Source of the DNA: Actinacidiphila sp. DG2A-62
Lineage (GTDB): Bacteria; Actinomycetota; Actinomycetes; Streptomycetales; Streptomycetaceae
DNA: 64,000 nt
Direction: 5' to 3'
Assembly (NCBI RefSeq): GCF_035825295.1
Contig: NZ_JAYMGI010000002.1
Location: forward strand, 5,509,501-5,573,500
Shown here: positions 39,959 through 48,666 of the stretch, piece after piece
How positions within the stretch are numbered: the first letter of the stretch is position 1
Layout of the letters: every line of letters begins with the position of its first letter
Notes under the pieces: generated by a model
Seen by the model: the letters and a program-made list of their open reading frames with translations, nothing else
Database searches by the model: none
Told to the model about the DNA's origin: nothing
Program-made: the position numbers and the translations under genes

Positions 39959-42439
39959 ATGAAGGATTTCGCCGAGGTCCTGGCCGCGTGCCGGCGGCAC
40001 ATCGCCGCGCGGGACGTCGACGCGCTGGCCGACCCGCTCGCCCAGGTGCAGGCGGCCGGCGTGGACACCCGGCGCGGCCCCGCCGTGGACGCGCTGGTCG
40101 AGGAGGTCGACGCACTGCCGGAGGACGACCGGCGCCGGCTGCTCGCCCTGCTCACCGAGCGGCACCTGACCGGCGACGCGCACCAGTCGTTCCTGGACAC
40201 GCTGTTCGGGCTGGTCATGCGCCTGTCCCGCGGCCTGGGGGAGGACCCGTCGGCCGCCGCGATACGGGCCCGGCAGTTCGACCGCTACGCCCGCGTGCAC
40301 AGCGTCTGGTTCAACGACGGGCTGGCCGGCCTGGTCGAGGCCGAGCTCGCCGCCGGCGGCGCCGTCCCCGCGCCCGCCGTCGCGGTCGTGCGCCGCAGCG
40401 ACCTGACCGCCTACCGCCGCGGCCGGCTCTCCGAGGTGGCCAAGAAGCTCACCGAGCCGGTGCTCAACGTCGGCGAGCCCTGGGCCGAGACCGCGCTCAC
40501 CGACGCCGCCGCACTCGGCTCACCCTGGCCGCGGCTGCTGGCCCACGCCGCCACCGCGACCGCCGCCAAGCCGAGCGACCGCTGGGAGAAGACCGGCCGC
40601 GCGCTGCTCGACCCGCTCGACGCGGACGCGGCGCGGGCCCGCGTGACCGGCTGGCTGGCGCTCGTCGGCCGCCCGCGCACCCTGCCGTACGACGAGGACG
40701 GCTACCACGGCCCCTCGCAGAACGACCTGTACGACCCGTACAACGCCAACGCGCTGCGCGGACTGACCTGGCTGCTGTCCCTGCTGCCGCCGCACCCGGA
40801 CACCGCCCGCGCGCTCGGCCGGCTGGTCGAGACCTCGCTGCGCAAGGTGCCCGGCACCGGCCCGCGCAACCCCAAGGTGGCCAACGCCGCCGTGGTCGCC
40901 CTGTCCCGCACCGAGGGCGAGGCCGCGCTCGCCGAACTCGCCCGGCTCGCCTCCCGCGTCACCTTCAAGGGCACCCTCAAGCAGCTCGACGCGGCGCTGG
41001 AGACGCGGGCCGCCGCGATGGGCCTGAGCCGCGAGGAGGTCGAGGAGCTCGCCGTGCCCGCCTACGGGCTGACCGAGGTCGGCCGGCTGGTCCACGAGCA
41101 CGGCGAGCTGGCGGTGGTGGGCACCAAGGCGGTGCTGACCTGGCGGAACCCCGCGGGAAAGATCGTCAAGAGCCCGCCCGCGCCGCTCAAGCGCGACCAG
41201 CCCGAACTGGTCGCCGAGCTGAAGGCCGCCGCGAAGGACATCGACAAGATGCTCGCCGCACAGGCCGAGCGGCTGGACAAGCAGTTCCTGTCCCGCCGCA
41301 CCTGGGCCTACGCCGCCTGGCGCGCCCGCTACCTCGACCACCCGCTGGTCGGCACCCTCGCCCGCCGGCTGCTGTGGACCGTCGACGGCCGCACCTGCGG
41401 CTGGGCCGACGGCGAGCTGCGCACCCTCACCGGCCAGGCGCTGCCGGCCGTCGCCGACGACGCCGCCGTCGAGCTGTGGCACCCGGTCGGCCGCGACACC
41501 GCCGAGGTCGTCGCCTGGCGCGACTGGCTCGAACACCACGGCGTGACCCAGCCGTTCAAGCAGGCCCACCGCGAGGTCTACCTGCTCACCGACGCCGAGC
41601 GGGCCACCGGCACATACTCCAACCGCTTCGCCGCGCACATCCTGCGCCAGCACCAGTTCCACTCGCTGGCCGCCATCCGCGGCTGGCGCAATCAGCTGCG
41701 GCTGATGGTCGACGACACCTACCCGCCCGCGGTGCGCGAACTGCCGCGGTGGGGACTGCGGGCCGAGTTCTGGGTCGAGGGCATCGGCGACGACTACGGC
41801 GCCGACACCACCGAGTCGGGGGCGTATCTGCGGCTGTCCACCGACCAGGTGCGCTTCTACCGCACCGACGCACCGGAGAACTGGGCGCACGCCGGCGGCG
41901 GCGGATACGGCCCCGACTGGCGCAGCGCCCCCGCCGAGCCGCTGCCGCTGGCGGAGATACCCGCGCTGGTGCTCAGCGAGGTGCTGCGCGACGTGGACCT
42001 CTTCGTCGGCGTCGCCAGCGTCGGCAACGACCCGACCTGGCAGGACGGCGGCCCCGGCGGCCACTTCAGGACGTACTGGCACAGCTACAGCTTCGGCGAG
42101 CTGTCGCAGAACGCGCAGAGCCGCCGAGACCTGCTCAGCCGGCTCGTGCCGCGGCTGGCCATCGCCGACCGGGCGACCGTCGAGGGGCGCTTCCTGCACG
42201 TGCGCGGCGAACGCCACACGTACAAGATCCACCTGGGCTCCGGGAACATCCTGATGACGCCGGACGACCGCTACCTGTGCATCGTGCCCTCATCCTCGGC
42301 GGGCGCGGGCTCCGGCGCGGGGGACCTGGGCTACCTGCCGTTCGAGGGCGACCGCACGCTCGCGGTGATCCTCAGCAAGGCGATGATGCTCGCCCGGGAC
42401 ACCGAGATCACCGACCCCACCGTGCTCAGCCAGCTCTGA
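39959..42439 (+). CDS. DUF4132-domain protein
   Basis: 826 aa, soluble, no signal peptide. The helical repeat-rich N-terminal half contains ARQFDRYARVHSVWFNDGLA, DPYNANALRGLTWLLSLLPP and VANAAVVALSRTEGEAALAE. The C-terminal DUF4132 region has WRDWLEHHGVTQPFKQAHRE, VYLLTDAERATGTYSNRFAA, ELPRWGLRAEFWVEG, and ends with SGNILMTPDDRYLCIVPSSS. DUF4132 occurs in E. coli MolR-like and many actinobacterial proteins of unknown function. The start is 1 bp after the stop of the Gly-Gly protein gene, so the two likely act together. Confidence 0.75.
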   Translation: MKDFAEVLAACRRHIAARDVDALADPLAQVQAAGVDTRRGPAVDALVEEVDALPEDDRRRLLALLTERHLTGDAHQSFLDTLFGLVMRLSRGLGEDPSAAAIRARQFDRYARVHSVWFNDGLAGLVEAELAAGGAVPAPAVAVVRRSDLTAYRRGRLSEVAKKLTEPVLNVGEPWAETALTDAAALGSPWPRLLAHAATATAAKPSDRWEKTGRALLDPLDADAARARVTGWLALVGRPRTLPYDEDGYHGPSQNDLYDPYNANALRGLTWLLSLLPPHPDTARALGRLVETSLRKVPGTGPRNPKVANAAVVALSRTEGEAALAELARLASRVTFKGTLKQLDAALETRAAAMGLSREEVEELAVPAYGLTEVGRLVHEHGELAVVGTKAVLTWRNPAGKIVKSPPAPLKRDQPELVAELKAAAKDIDKMLAAQAERLDKQFLSRRTWAYAAWRARYLDHPLVGTLARRLLWTVDGRTCGWADGELRTLTGQALPAVADDAAVELWHPVGRDTAEVVAWRDWLEHHGVTQPFKQAHREVYLLTDAERATGTYSNRFAAHILRQHQFHSLAAIRGWRNQLRLMVDDTYPPAVRELPRWGLRAEFWVEGIGDDYGADTTESGAYLRLSTDQVRFYRTDAPENWAHAGGGGYGPDWRSAPAEPLPLAEIPALVLSEVLRDVDLFVGVASVGNDPTWQDGGPGGHFRTYWHSYSFGELSQNAQSRRDLLSRLVPRLAIADRATVEGRFLHVRGERHTYKIHLGSGNILMTPDDRYLCIVPSSSAGAGSGAGDLGYLPFEGDRTLAVILSKAMMLARDTEITDPTVLSQL

Positions 42440-42475
42440 CCGCGCCCGCCGCGCCGCACGGCGCCGCCCGGACAC

Positions 42476-42515
42476 GCGGCGGCCCCGCTCCCACGGGGGA
42501 GAGCGGGGCCGCCGC
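42476..42515. terminator. Bidirectional terminator between DUF4132 and sdhB
   Basis: A perfect 15-bp stem GCGGCGGCCCCGCTC/GAGCGGGGCCGCCGC with a 10-base loop lies between two convergent genes. Confidence 0.8.
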
Positions 42516-42538
42516 GTAGCTCGCGGTCCTCCGGGACC

Positions 42539-43321
42539 TCACACGCGCCGGGTGATCAGCGCGCGCTTCACTTCCTGGATCGCCTTGGTGACCTCGATGC
42601 CGCGCGGGCAGGCGTCCGTGCAGTTGAAGGTGGTGCGGCAGCGCCAGACGCCGTCCTTGTCGTTCAGGATCTCCAGCCGCTGCTCACCGCCCTCGTCGCG
42701 GGAGTCGAAGATGAACCGGTGCGCGTTGACGATCGCCGCCGGGCCGAAGTACTGCCCGTCGTTCCAGAACACCGGGCACGACGAGGTGCACGCCGCGCAC
42801 AGGATGCACTTGGTGGTGTCGTCGAACCGCTCGCGGTCCTCCGCGGACTGCAGCCGCTCACGCGTCGGCTCGTTGCCCTTGGTGATCAGGAACGGCATCA
42901 CGTCGCGGTACGCCTGGAAGAACGGGTCCATGTCGACCACGAGGTCCTTCAGCACCGTCAGGCCCTTGATCGGCTCGATGGTGATCGGCTTGTCCGGGTT
43001 GACGTCCTTGATCAGCGTCTTGCAGGCCAGCCGGTTGCGGCCGTTGATGCGCATCGCGTCCGAGCCGCACACGCCGTGCGCGCAGGAGCGGCGGAAGGTC
43101 AGCGTGCCGTCGATCTCCCACTTGACCTTGTGCAGCGCGTCCAGCACGCGCTCCTTGGGGTCCATCGGGAGCTGGTAGTCCACCCACTGCGCCTGGTCGG
43201 AGACCTCCGGGTTGAACCGGCGCACCCGCAGGGTCACGGTGATCAGGTGGGCCGCGGTGTTCTCGGCCGCGTCCAGGGCGGCCGAATGCCCGTCCTGCTT
43301 GTCGAGCGTCGGGGTGCTCAT
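42539..43321 (-). CDS. sdhB: Succinate dehydrogenase iron-sulfur subunit
   Basis: 260 aa. An N-terminal 2Fe-2S ferredoxin domain has the cysteine cluster RRSCAHGVCGSDAM, and a C-terminal domain has CILCAACTSSCPVFW and CRTTFNCTDACPRGIEV for the 4Fe-4S and 3Fe-4S clusters. It transfers electrons from SdhA FAD to the membrane quinone site. Last gene of sdhCDAB; its ATG overlaps the sdhA stop by one base (TGATG). Confidence 0.97.
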   Translation of the reverse strand: MSTPTLDKQDGHSAALDAAENTAAHLITVTLRVRRFNPEVSDQAQWVDYQLPMDPKERVLDALHKVKWEIDGTLTFRRSCAHGVCGSDAMRINGRNRLACKTLIKDVNPDKPITIEPIKGLTVLKDLVVDMDPFFQAYRDVMPFLITKGNEPTRERLQSAEDRERFDDTTKCILCAACTSSCPVFWNDGQYFGPAAIVNAHRFIFDSRDEGGEQRLEILNDKDGVWRCRTTFNCTDACPRGIEVTKAIQEVKRALITRRV

Positions 43322-45075
43322 CAGTACTTACGCTCCATCGGCTGGTAGCGGGTCTGCACGACCGGCTTGTAGTCCAGGCGGATCGACTCGGTGCCGGCCG
43401 CGTCCACCTCGCGGTACGCCATCGTGTGCCGCATGAAGTTCACGTCGTCGCGGTTGGGGAAGTCCTCGCGGTAGTGGCCGCCGCGGGACTCCTTGCGGGC
43501 CAGCGCGGAGACCGCCATCACCTCGGCCAGGTCCAGCAGGTTGCCCAGCTCGACCGCTTCCAGCAGGTCGGTGTTGAACCGCTTGCCCTTGTCCTGGATC
43601 GAGACGTTTCTGTAGCGGGCGCGCAGCTCGCCGATCTTCTCCACCGCGGTCTTGATGGTCTGCTCGGTGCGGAACACCATCACGTTGGCGTCCATGCACT
43701 CCTGCAGCTCCCGGCGCAGGTCCGTGACCCGCTCGTTGCCGGTGGCCGAGCGCAGCCGCTCGACCTGCTCCTCGACCAGGGACGCCGGGTTCTCCGGCAG
43801 CGGCGCGAAGTCGTTGGCGTGCGCGAAGTCGGCGGCGGCGATGCCGGAGCGGCGGCCGAAGACGTTGATGTCCAGCAGCGAGTTGGTGCCCAGCCGGTTG
43901 GCGCCGTGCACCGACACGCAGGCCACCTCGCCGGCCGCGTACAGGCCCGGCACCACCGTGGTGTTGTCGGCGAGCACCTCGCCCTGCACGTTGGTGGGGA
44001 TGCCGCCCATGGCGTAGTGCGCGGTGGGCTGGATCGGGATCGGGTCGGTGTACGGCTCGATGCCCAGGTAGGTGCGGGCGAACTCGGTGATGTCCGGGAG
44101 CTTGGCGTCCAGCTGCTCCGGCGGCAGGTGGGTCAGGTCGAGGTAGACGTGGTCGCCCTCGGGACCGCAGCCGCGGCCCTCGCGGATCTCGGTGTAGATG
44201 GCGCGGGAGACCACGTCGCGCGAGGCGAGGTCCTTCATGACCGGCGCGTACTTCTCCATGAAGCGCTCGCCGTCCTTGTTGCGCAGGATGCCGCCCTCGC
44301 CGCGGGCGCCCTCGGTGAGCAGGATGCCCATCCGCCAGATGCCCGTCGGGTGGAACTGGAAGAACTCCATGTCCTCCAGCGGCAGCCCGCGCCGGTAGAC
44401 CGCGGCCTGGCCGTCGCCGGTCAGCGTGTGCGCGTTGGAGGTCACCTTGAAGAACTTGCCGGTGCCGCCGGACGCGTAGATGACCGCCTTGGCGTGGAAG
44501 ACGTGGATCTCACCGGTGGCCAGCTCGTACGCCACCACGCCGGCCGACCGCTTGACGCCGTCGACCTCGGAGATCAGCTGGTCCAGGACGTAGAACTCGT
44601 TGAAGAACTCCACGCCCTCCTTGACGCAGTTCTGGTACAGCGTCTGGAGGATCATGTGGCCGGTGCGGTCCGCGGCGTAGCAGGAGCGGCGGACCGCGGC
44701 CTCGCCGTGGTTGCGGGTGTGGCCGCCGAACCGGCGCTGGTCGATCCGGCCCTCGGGCGTCCGGTTGAACGGCAGGCCCATCTTCTCCAGGTCCAGGACC
44801 GCGTCGATGGCCTCCTTCGCCAGGATCTCGGCGGCGTCCTGGTCGACCAGGTAGTCACCGCCCTTGATCGTGTCGAAGGTGTGCCACTCCCAGTTGTCCT
44901 CCTCCACGTTGGCCAGCGCCGCGGCCATGCCGCCCTGCGCCGCGCCGGTGTGGGACCTGGTCGGGTACAGCTTGGTCAGGACGGCGGTGCGGCTGCGCTT
45001 GGTGGCCTCGATGGCCGCGCGCATGCCGGCGCCGCCCGCGCCGACGATGACGGTGTCGTACTTGTGGATCTGCAT
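43321..45075 (-). CDS. sdhA: Succinate dehydrogenase flavoprotein subunit
   Basis: 584 aa. FAD-binding N-terminus DTVIVGAGGAGMRAAIEATK, covalent-FAD His region RSHTGAAQGGMAAAL, substrate/catalytic FGGHTRNHGEAAVRRSCYAA, QFHPTGIW and TAHYAMGGIPTN. It oxidises succinate to fumarate in the TCA cycle. The operon order is C-D-A-B, with a 28-bp gap after sdhD. Confidence 0.98.
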   Translation of the reverse strand: MQIHKYDTVIVGAGGAGMRAAIEATKRSRTAVLTKLYPTRSHTGAAQGGMAAALANVEEDNWEWHTFDTIKGGDYLVDQDAAEILAKEAIDAVLDLEKMGLPFNRTPEGRIDQRRFGGHTRNHGEAAVRRSCYAADRTGHMILQTLYQNCVKEGVEFFNEFYVLDQLISEVDGVKRSAGVVAYELATGEIHVFHAKAVIYASGGTGKFFKVTSNAHTLTGDGQAAVYRRGLPLEDMEFFQFHPTGIWRMGILLTEGARGEGGILRNKDGERFMEKYAPVMKDLASRDVVSRAIYTEIREGRGCGPEGDHVYLDLTHLPPEQLDAKLPDITEFARTYLGIEPYTDPIPIQPTAHYAMGGIPTNVQGEVLADNTTVVPGLYAAGEVACVSVHGANRLGTNSLLDINVFGRRSGIAAADFAHANDFAPLPENPASLVEEQVERLRSATGNERVTDLRRELQECMDANVMVFRTEQTIKTAVEKIGELRARYRNVSIQDKGKRFNTDLLEAVELGNLLDLAEVMAVSALARKESRGGHYREDFPNRDDVNFMRHTMAYREVDAAGTESIRLDYKPVVQTRYQPMERKY

Positions 45076-45103
45076 GGGGTCGCTTCCCTGTCCCTGCCCT
45101 GGC

Positions 45104-45586
45104 CTAGCGGATGTTCGGGTCGAAGGTGAAGATCACCAGTGATCCGAGCACGATGGTGAACGCCACCGCGGTGAACAGCAGCGTCTTGAGCCAGAAGCGG
45201 GTGTTCGGCTGCTGGGCGTAGTCGTTGATCACGGTCCGCAGGCCGTTGCCGCCGTGCAGCATGGCCAGCCAGAGCATCACCAGGTCCCAGCCCTGCCAGA
45301 ACGGCGAGGCCCAGCGGCCCGCGACGAACGCGAAGCCGACCTTGGTGACGCCGCCGTCCAGCACCAGCTGGATGAGCAGGTGGCCGATGACCAGCACCAC
45401 GAGCACCACGCCGGACAGCCGCATGAACAGCCAGCCGTACAGCTCGAAGTTGGTGCGGGTGGCGCGCGGGCTGCGCTTGGTGCGGGCGCGCGGCGGCTCG
45501 ATGACGGGCGCGGGGTTGTCGACGCCGTACGACGTGCTGGAACCGGTCAGCTGGACGTCCTCGGCGGGGGTGACTTCAGTGGCCAT
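45104..45586 (-). CDS. sdhD: Succinate dehydrogenase hydrophobic membrane anchor
   Basis: 160 aa. A soluble N-terminus of about 55 residues is followed by three membrane helices (LSGVVLVVLVIGHLLIQLVL, WDLVMLWLAMLHGGNGLRTV, LKTLLFTAVAFTIVLGSLVI). GHLLIQLVLDGGV and HGGNGLRTVINDY carry the heme-ligand-type histidines. It sits between sdhC (6-bp gap) and sdhA. Confidence 0.93.
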   Translation of the reverse strand: MATEVTPAEDVQLTGSSTSYGVDNPAPVIEPPRARTKRSPRATRTNFELYGWLFMRLSGVVLVVLVIGHLLIQLVLDGGVTKVGFAFVAGRWASPFWQGWDLVMLWLAMLHGGNGLRTVINDYAQQPNTRFWLKTLLFTAVAFTIVLGSLVIFTFDPNIR

Positions 45587-45592
45587 CGTCGA

Positions 45593-45973
45593 TCAGCTCC
45601 CGAACAGCACTCGTGCGGCGTGGCCGAGGACCGGGTAGATCGCGCCCAGCATCAGCACGATCCACAGGCCCATCACGGCCCAGAACATCTGCTTCTGGTA
45701 GCGCGGCCCCTGCGTCCAGTAGTCGACGGCGATGATCCGCAGACCGTTGAGCGCGTGGAAGAGGATCGCCGCGACCAGGCCGTACTCCAGCAGGCTGACG
45801 ATCGGGGTCTTGTAGGTCGAGACGACCTTGTCGTAGTCCTCGGGGGAGACGCGCACCAGGGCGGTGTCGAGGACGTGGACGAACAGGAAGAAGAAGATGA
45901 GGACGCCGGTGACTCGGTGAGCCACCCAGGACCACATGCCTTCCCGGCCGCGGTAAAGCGTTCCAGCCGGCAC
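45593..45973 (-). CDS. sdhC: Succinate dehydrogenase cytochrome b556 subunit
   Basis: 126 aa from GTG 45973, giving VPAGTLYRGREGMWSWVAHR, the same length and start as the Streptomyces coelicolor SdhC. Three helices (VTGVLIFFFLFVHVLDTALV, YGLVAAILFHALNGLRIIAV, FWAVMGLWIVLMLGAIYPVL) with heme/quinone residues in SWVAHRVTG and LFHALNGLR. First gene of the operon; its promoter lies in 45974-46170. Confidence 0.94.
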   Translation of the reverse strand: MPAGTLYRGREGMWSWVAHRVTGVLIFFFLFVHVLDTALVRVSPEDYDKVVSTYKTPIVSLLEYGLVAAILFHALNGLRIIAVDYWTQGPRYQKQMFWAVMGLWIVLMLGAIYPVLGHAARVLFGS

Positions 45974-46170
45974 GGAAAATACCCTCCGGGAGCGGGACGA
46001 GGGCTGCCGGCTGTTCTTGTGTTCAAGTCGGTCACGCCCGGCCGGGTACGGTCCACCGGCCCCGGCCATCGTAGCGACGCGATGTCGGTGCGGTACCACG
46101 GGGTGGGTCAGGTGTGATCGATCCCGCACGGTCGGGTGAACCTGTGGGCGTCCTGTGCGGCGGGCGGGGC

Positions 46171-46770
46171 TCAGCCGACGCGGGTGGGCGCGGCGGCCAG
46201 CCGCAGCAGGCGGGCGCGGCAGATGCGGCGCAGCTGCTCCGCGGTGACCACGGACTCCTCGTCCTCGTCGTGGCCCAGGCGTTCGCGCAGCGAGGCCAGC
46301 GTGCGGTCCAGCAGCGCGGTGGGGTCCTCGTCGTCCGCGGGGTCGGCGGCCAGCACGAAGACATGCCCGAACCGCGCTTCGTACGCGGCGTGGGCGGCGC
46401 GCAGCGCGGTGTGCACCGCCAGATTGCCCCGGTCGGGCAGCGCGGTGGTCGCCTCGCCGGCCAGCGCCTCGGCGAGATCGCCCGAGGTCAGGTCGTAGGC
46501 GGCCTCGTCGGCGGCGGCCAGCAGCGCGTCGAGCGTGGGGTACGGGCGGTGCGCGGCCATCCGCCGGGCCCAGCGGTGCGAGCCGCAGCACGCGCGCAGG
46601 GCCGCCTCGGCGTCGGCCGCGGAGGCGTCGTTCAGCCGGTGCAGCCCCTCGGGCAGTCCCTCGGGCAGGGTGGCGCTGGACAGCGTCGGGCTCCTGTGGG
46701 GTACGGAGGTGTGCGGCGGAACGGAACACGGTGGTGCGCGGCGGCGCGGCGGGCGGGCAGGGGAGGTCAA
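46171..46770 (-). CDS. OHCU decarboxylase homologue lacking the usual catalytic motif
   Basis: Up to 199 aa; the start is uncertain because no ATG or GTG with a good RBS is visible, and the conserved domain begins near residue 40. HRLNDASAADAEAALRACCG, SHRWARRMAAHRPYPTLDAL, AAYEARFGHVFVLAADPADD and the C-terminal ICRARLLRLAAAPT match OHCU decarboxylases of urate breakdown. However the active-site H-P-x-I-G segment is replaced by GEATTALPDRG. Function therefore may differ from uricase-pathway decarboxylation. No other urate genes are present. It lies upstream of sdhC on the same strand. Confidence 0.7.
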   Translation of the reverse strand: MTSPARPPRRRAPPCSVPPHTSVPHRSPTLSSATLPEGLPEGLHRLNDASAADAEAALRACCGSHRWARRMAAHRPYPTLDALLAAADEAAYDLTSGDLAEALAGEATTALPDRGNLAVHTALRAAHAAYEARFGHVFVLAADPADDEDPTALLDRTLASLRERLGHDEDEESVVTAEQLRRICRARLLRLAAAPTRVG

Positions 46771-46998
46771 CTCTACGGGCTGGCGCGGACGGCGGGCGGC
46801 GCGGTGGCGGCGGTGCGAGGAAGTTCACTCGTACGAGGGCCGGAAGGGGCGCGGCGCGGCGTCGAAGAAGACGGCCGGGGGCCGCCTCCCCCCACAGGAG
46901 CGTCCCCGGCCGCCATTAGTACGGCGTATGCCCCGGCGAAAGTGTCACCGTGCCCGATGGGGCAGGATGATGGAGGTGGCGAGGGGGTGTGACCCGAG

Positions 46999-47688
46999 GT
47001 GGATCTGGACACCGCGGTGGCCGCGGCGCAGGGGGGCGACGAGACGGCCTTCCGCGTCGTGTACCGCGCTGTGCAGCCGCAGTTGCTGAGCTACGTCCGC
47101 AGTCTGGTCGGCCCGGCCGACGCGGAGGACGTGGCGTCCGAGGCGTGGCTGCAGATCGCCCGCGACCTGCCCGGCTTCCGCGGCGACGGCGGCTCGGTAC
47201 GCGGCTGGGCGGCGCGGATAGCCCGCAACCGGGCGCTGGACCACATCCGCGCGCGCAACCGGCGGCCGGTGTCCGGCGCGGGCATCGACGAACTGGTCCA
47301 CCTCCCCGACCGCGCGGACACCGCGGGCGAGGCGCTGGACGCGGTCGCCACCGACCGGGCGCTCGCGGCGATCGCCACGCTGCCGCGCGAGCAGGCCGAG
47401 GCGGTGCTGCTGCGCGTCGTGATGGGCCTGGACTCCACCAGCGCGGCGCGGGTCCTGGGCAAGCGGGCCGGCTCGGTGCGGATGGCGACGCACCGGGGGC
47501 TGCGCCGGCTGGCCGAACTCCTCGACGTCGACGCCACGTTCCCCGGGCCCGAGCCGTCCGTCGCGCCGCGGGTCGGCGCACAGCGCTCCCGCGTGGCCGG
47601 GAGCGCCGCGGCGGCCTCCGGGGGAACCGCAGGCGACGACCGCGCGCACCGGGCGGATGTGACGCTTTCGGCGTCCAAGGCGCTGTGA
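46999..47688 (+). CDS. ECF-family RNA polymerase sigma factor
   Basis: 229 aa from GTG 46999 (GAGG upstream). Region 2: ETAFRVVYRAVQPQLLSYVR, DAEDVASEAWLQIARDLPGF, GWAARIARNRALDHIRARNR. Region 4: IATLPREQAEAVLLRVVMGL, TSAARVLGKRAGSVRMATHR. The C-terminal 45 residues are a disordered Ala/Ser/Arg tail. The gene nine bases downstream encodes a single-pass membrane protein, the usual position of the anti-sigma partner. Confidence 0.88.
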   Translation: MDLDTAVAAAQGGDETAFRVVYRAVQPQLLSYVRSLVGPADAEDVASEAWLQIARDLPGFRGDGGSVRGWAARIARNRALDHIRARNRRPVSGAGIDELVHLPDRADTAGEALDAVATDRALAAIATLPREQAEAVLLRVVMGLDSTSAARVLGKRAGSVRMATHRGLRRLAELLDVDATFPGPEPSVAPRVGAQRSRVAGSAAAASGGTAGDDRAHRADVTLSASKAL

Positions 47689-47697
47689 GGAAGTGAG

Positions 47698-48666
47698 ATG
47701 ACCGACACCCCACGCCTCCCCCGTCACCCATACACCTCTTACGTCACATCCGCCCCGCCGTCGCAGGAGACGCGGAAAGGGCCAGTGCGGCGCCGCCGTG
47801 TGGACCTGGCGGCCGGGGCGCTGGGGCTGAGCGGCGGCCGGCTGGACGGGCGGGTGCTGGAGGCCCTGCTCGAAGGCGGCCGGGTGGAGGCGCGGGACGC
47901 GGAGTCGGCGCGCAGCGCGCAGCGGCTGGCCGGCCTGCTGACCGCGGCGGGCGCGGCGGCCCGGGACACGGCCGTGCTCGATCCCGAACGCGAGGAGGCG
48001 GCGCTGGCGGAGTTCCGCGCCGCGCAGGCGGTCCGCATCCCGGCGCCCCGCGGCGCCGCGTGGTGGCCCCGGCTGGGCGTACGGTCCCTGCGGGTGGCCG
48101 CCGCGGCGCTGGTGTCCGTGCTGGCGGTGGGCGGCGTGGCCGTCGCGGTCGCCGCGGGCACCGGACGGCTGCCGGCCTCGGGCGGCGGCTCCGGCACGTT
48201 CCCGGTCAGCAGCACGCCGCCGGGCGGCACGGCGGGCAACGCGCCCGCCGTCACCGGCGAGCAGTCCCCGCGGATCCGGCCCGACCGCGGCGTCGTCCCC
48301 GGCAGCCCTGCCGTCCCCTGCCCCGCGCGCACCCATGCCGCCGCGCCGCCTCGGGACCGCGGCGCGCCCGCGCCCGTGGTCGGCGACTGCGCGGCGGCCG
48401 GCCCGCACGCGACCGCGCGGGACGGCGGGCCGACCCGGCACACCGGCCGCCGCGCCGGCGGGCCGGGCCACGGCCGGTACGCCCCGAACGGCCGCCGCGC
48501 CGAACGCCCGGGGAAGCCCGTGGGCCACGGCGGGCCCAGGCCGGCGGGCGCGTCGGCCGCCGCGTCGGACGGCAAGGCGAAGTCGAAGGGCACGTCGAAG
48601 GCGAAGGGGAACGCGAAGGCGAGAGGCCGGGCCCGCGCCCGCACCACCAAGTCCGCCGAGTCCTAG
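47698..48666 (+). CDS. Single-pass membrane protein, probable anti-sigma partner
   Basis: 322 aa. The N-terminal cytoplasmic part (VDLAAGALGLSGGRLDGRVL, AQRLAGLLTAAGAAARDTAV) is followed by one membrane helix (VRSLRVAAAALVSVLAVGGV, about 121-150). A long extracytoplasmic Gly/Pro/Arg-rich region and Lys/Arg-rich end (GKAKSKGTSKAKGNAKARGR) come next. No ZAS zinc motif is visible, so it is not a classical zinc anti-sigma factor. Position after the sigma gene is the main support. Its TAG stop lies inside the CTAG target duplication of the downstream insertion sequence. Confidence 0.6.
   Translation: MTDTPRLPRHPYTSYVTSAPPSQETRKGPVRRRRVDLAAGALGLSGGRLDGRVLEALLEGGRVEARDAESARSAQRLAGLLTAAGAAARDTAVLDPEREEAALAEFRAAQAVRIPAPRGAAWWPRLGVRSLRVAAAALVSVLAVGGVAVAVAAGTGRLPASGGGSGTFPVSSTPPGGTAGNAPAVTGEQSPRIRPDRGVVPGSPAVPCPARTHAAAPPRDRGAPAPVVGDCAAAGPHATARDGGPTRHTGRRAGGPGHGRYAPNGRRAERPGKPVGHGGPRPAGASAAASDGKAKSKGTSKAKGNAKARGRARARTTKSAES

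Noticed and set aside
44652..44858. Small frames within sdhA
   Set aside because: They are shifted-frame readings of the sdhA coding sequence with no independent signals.
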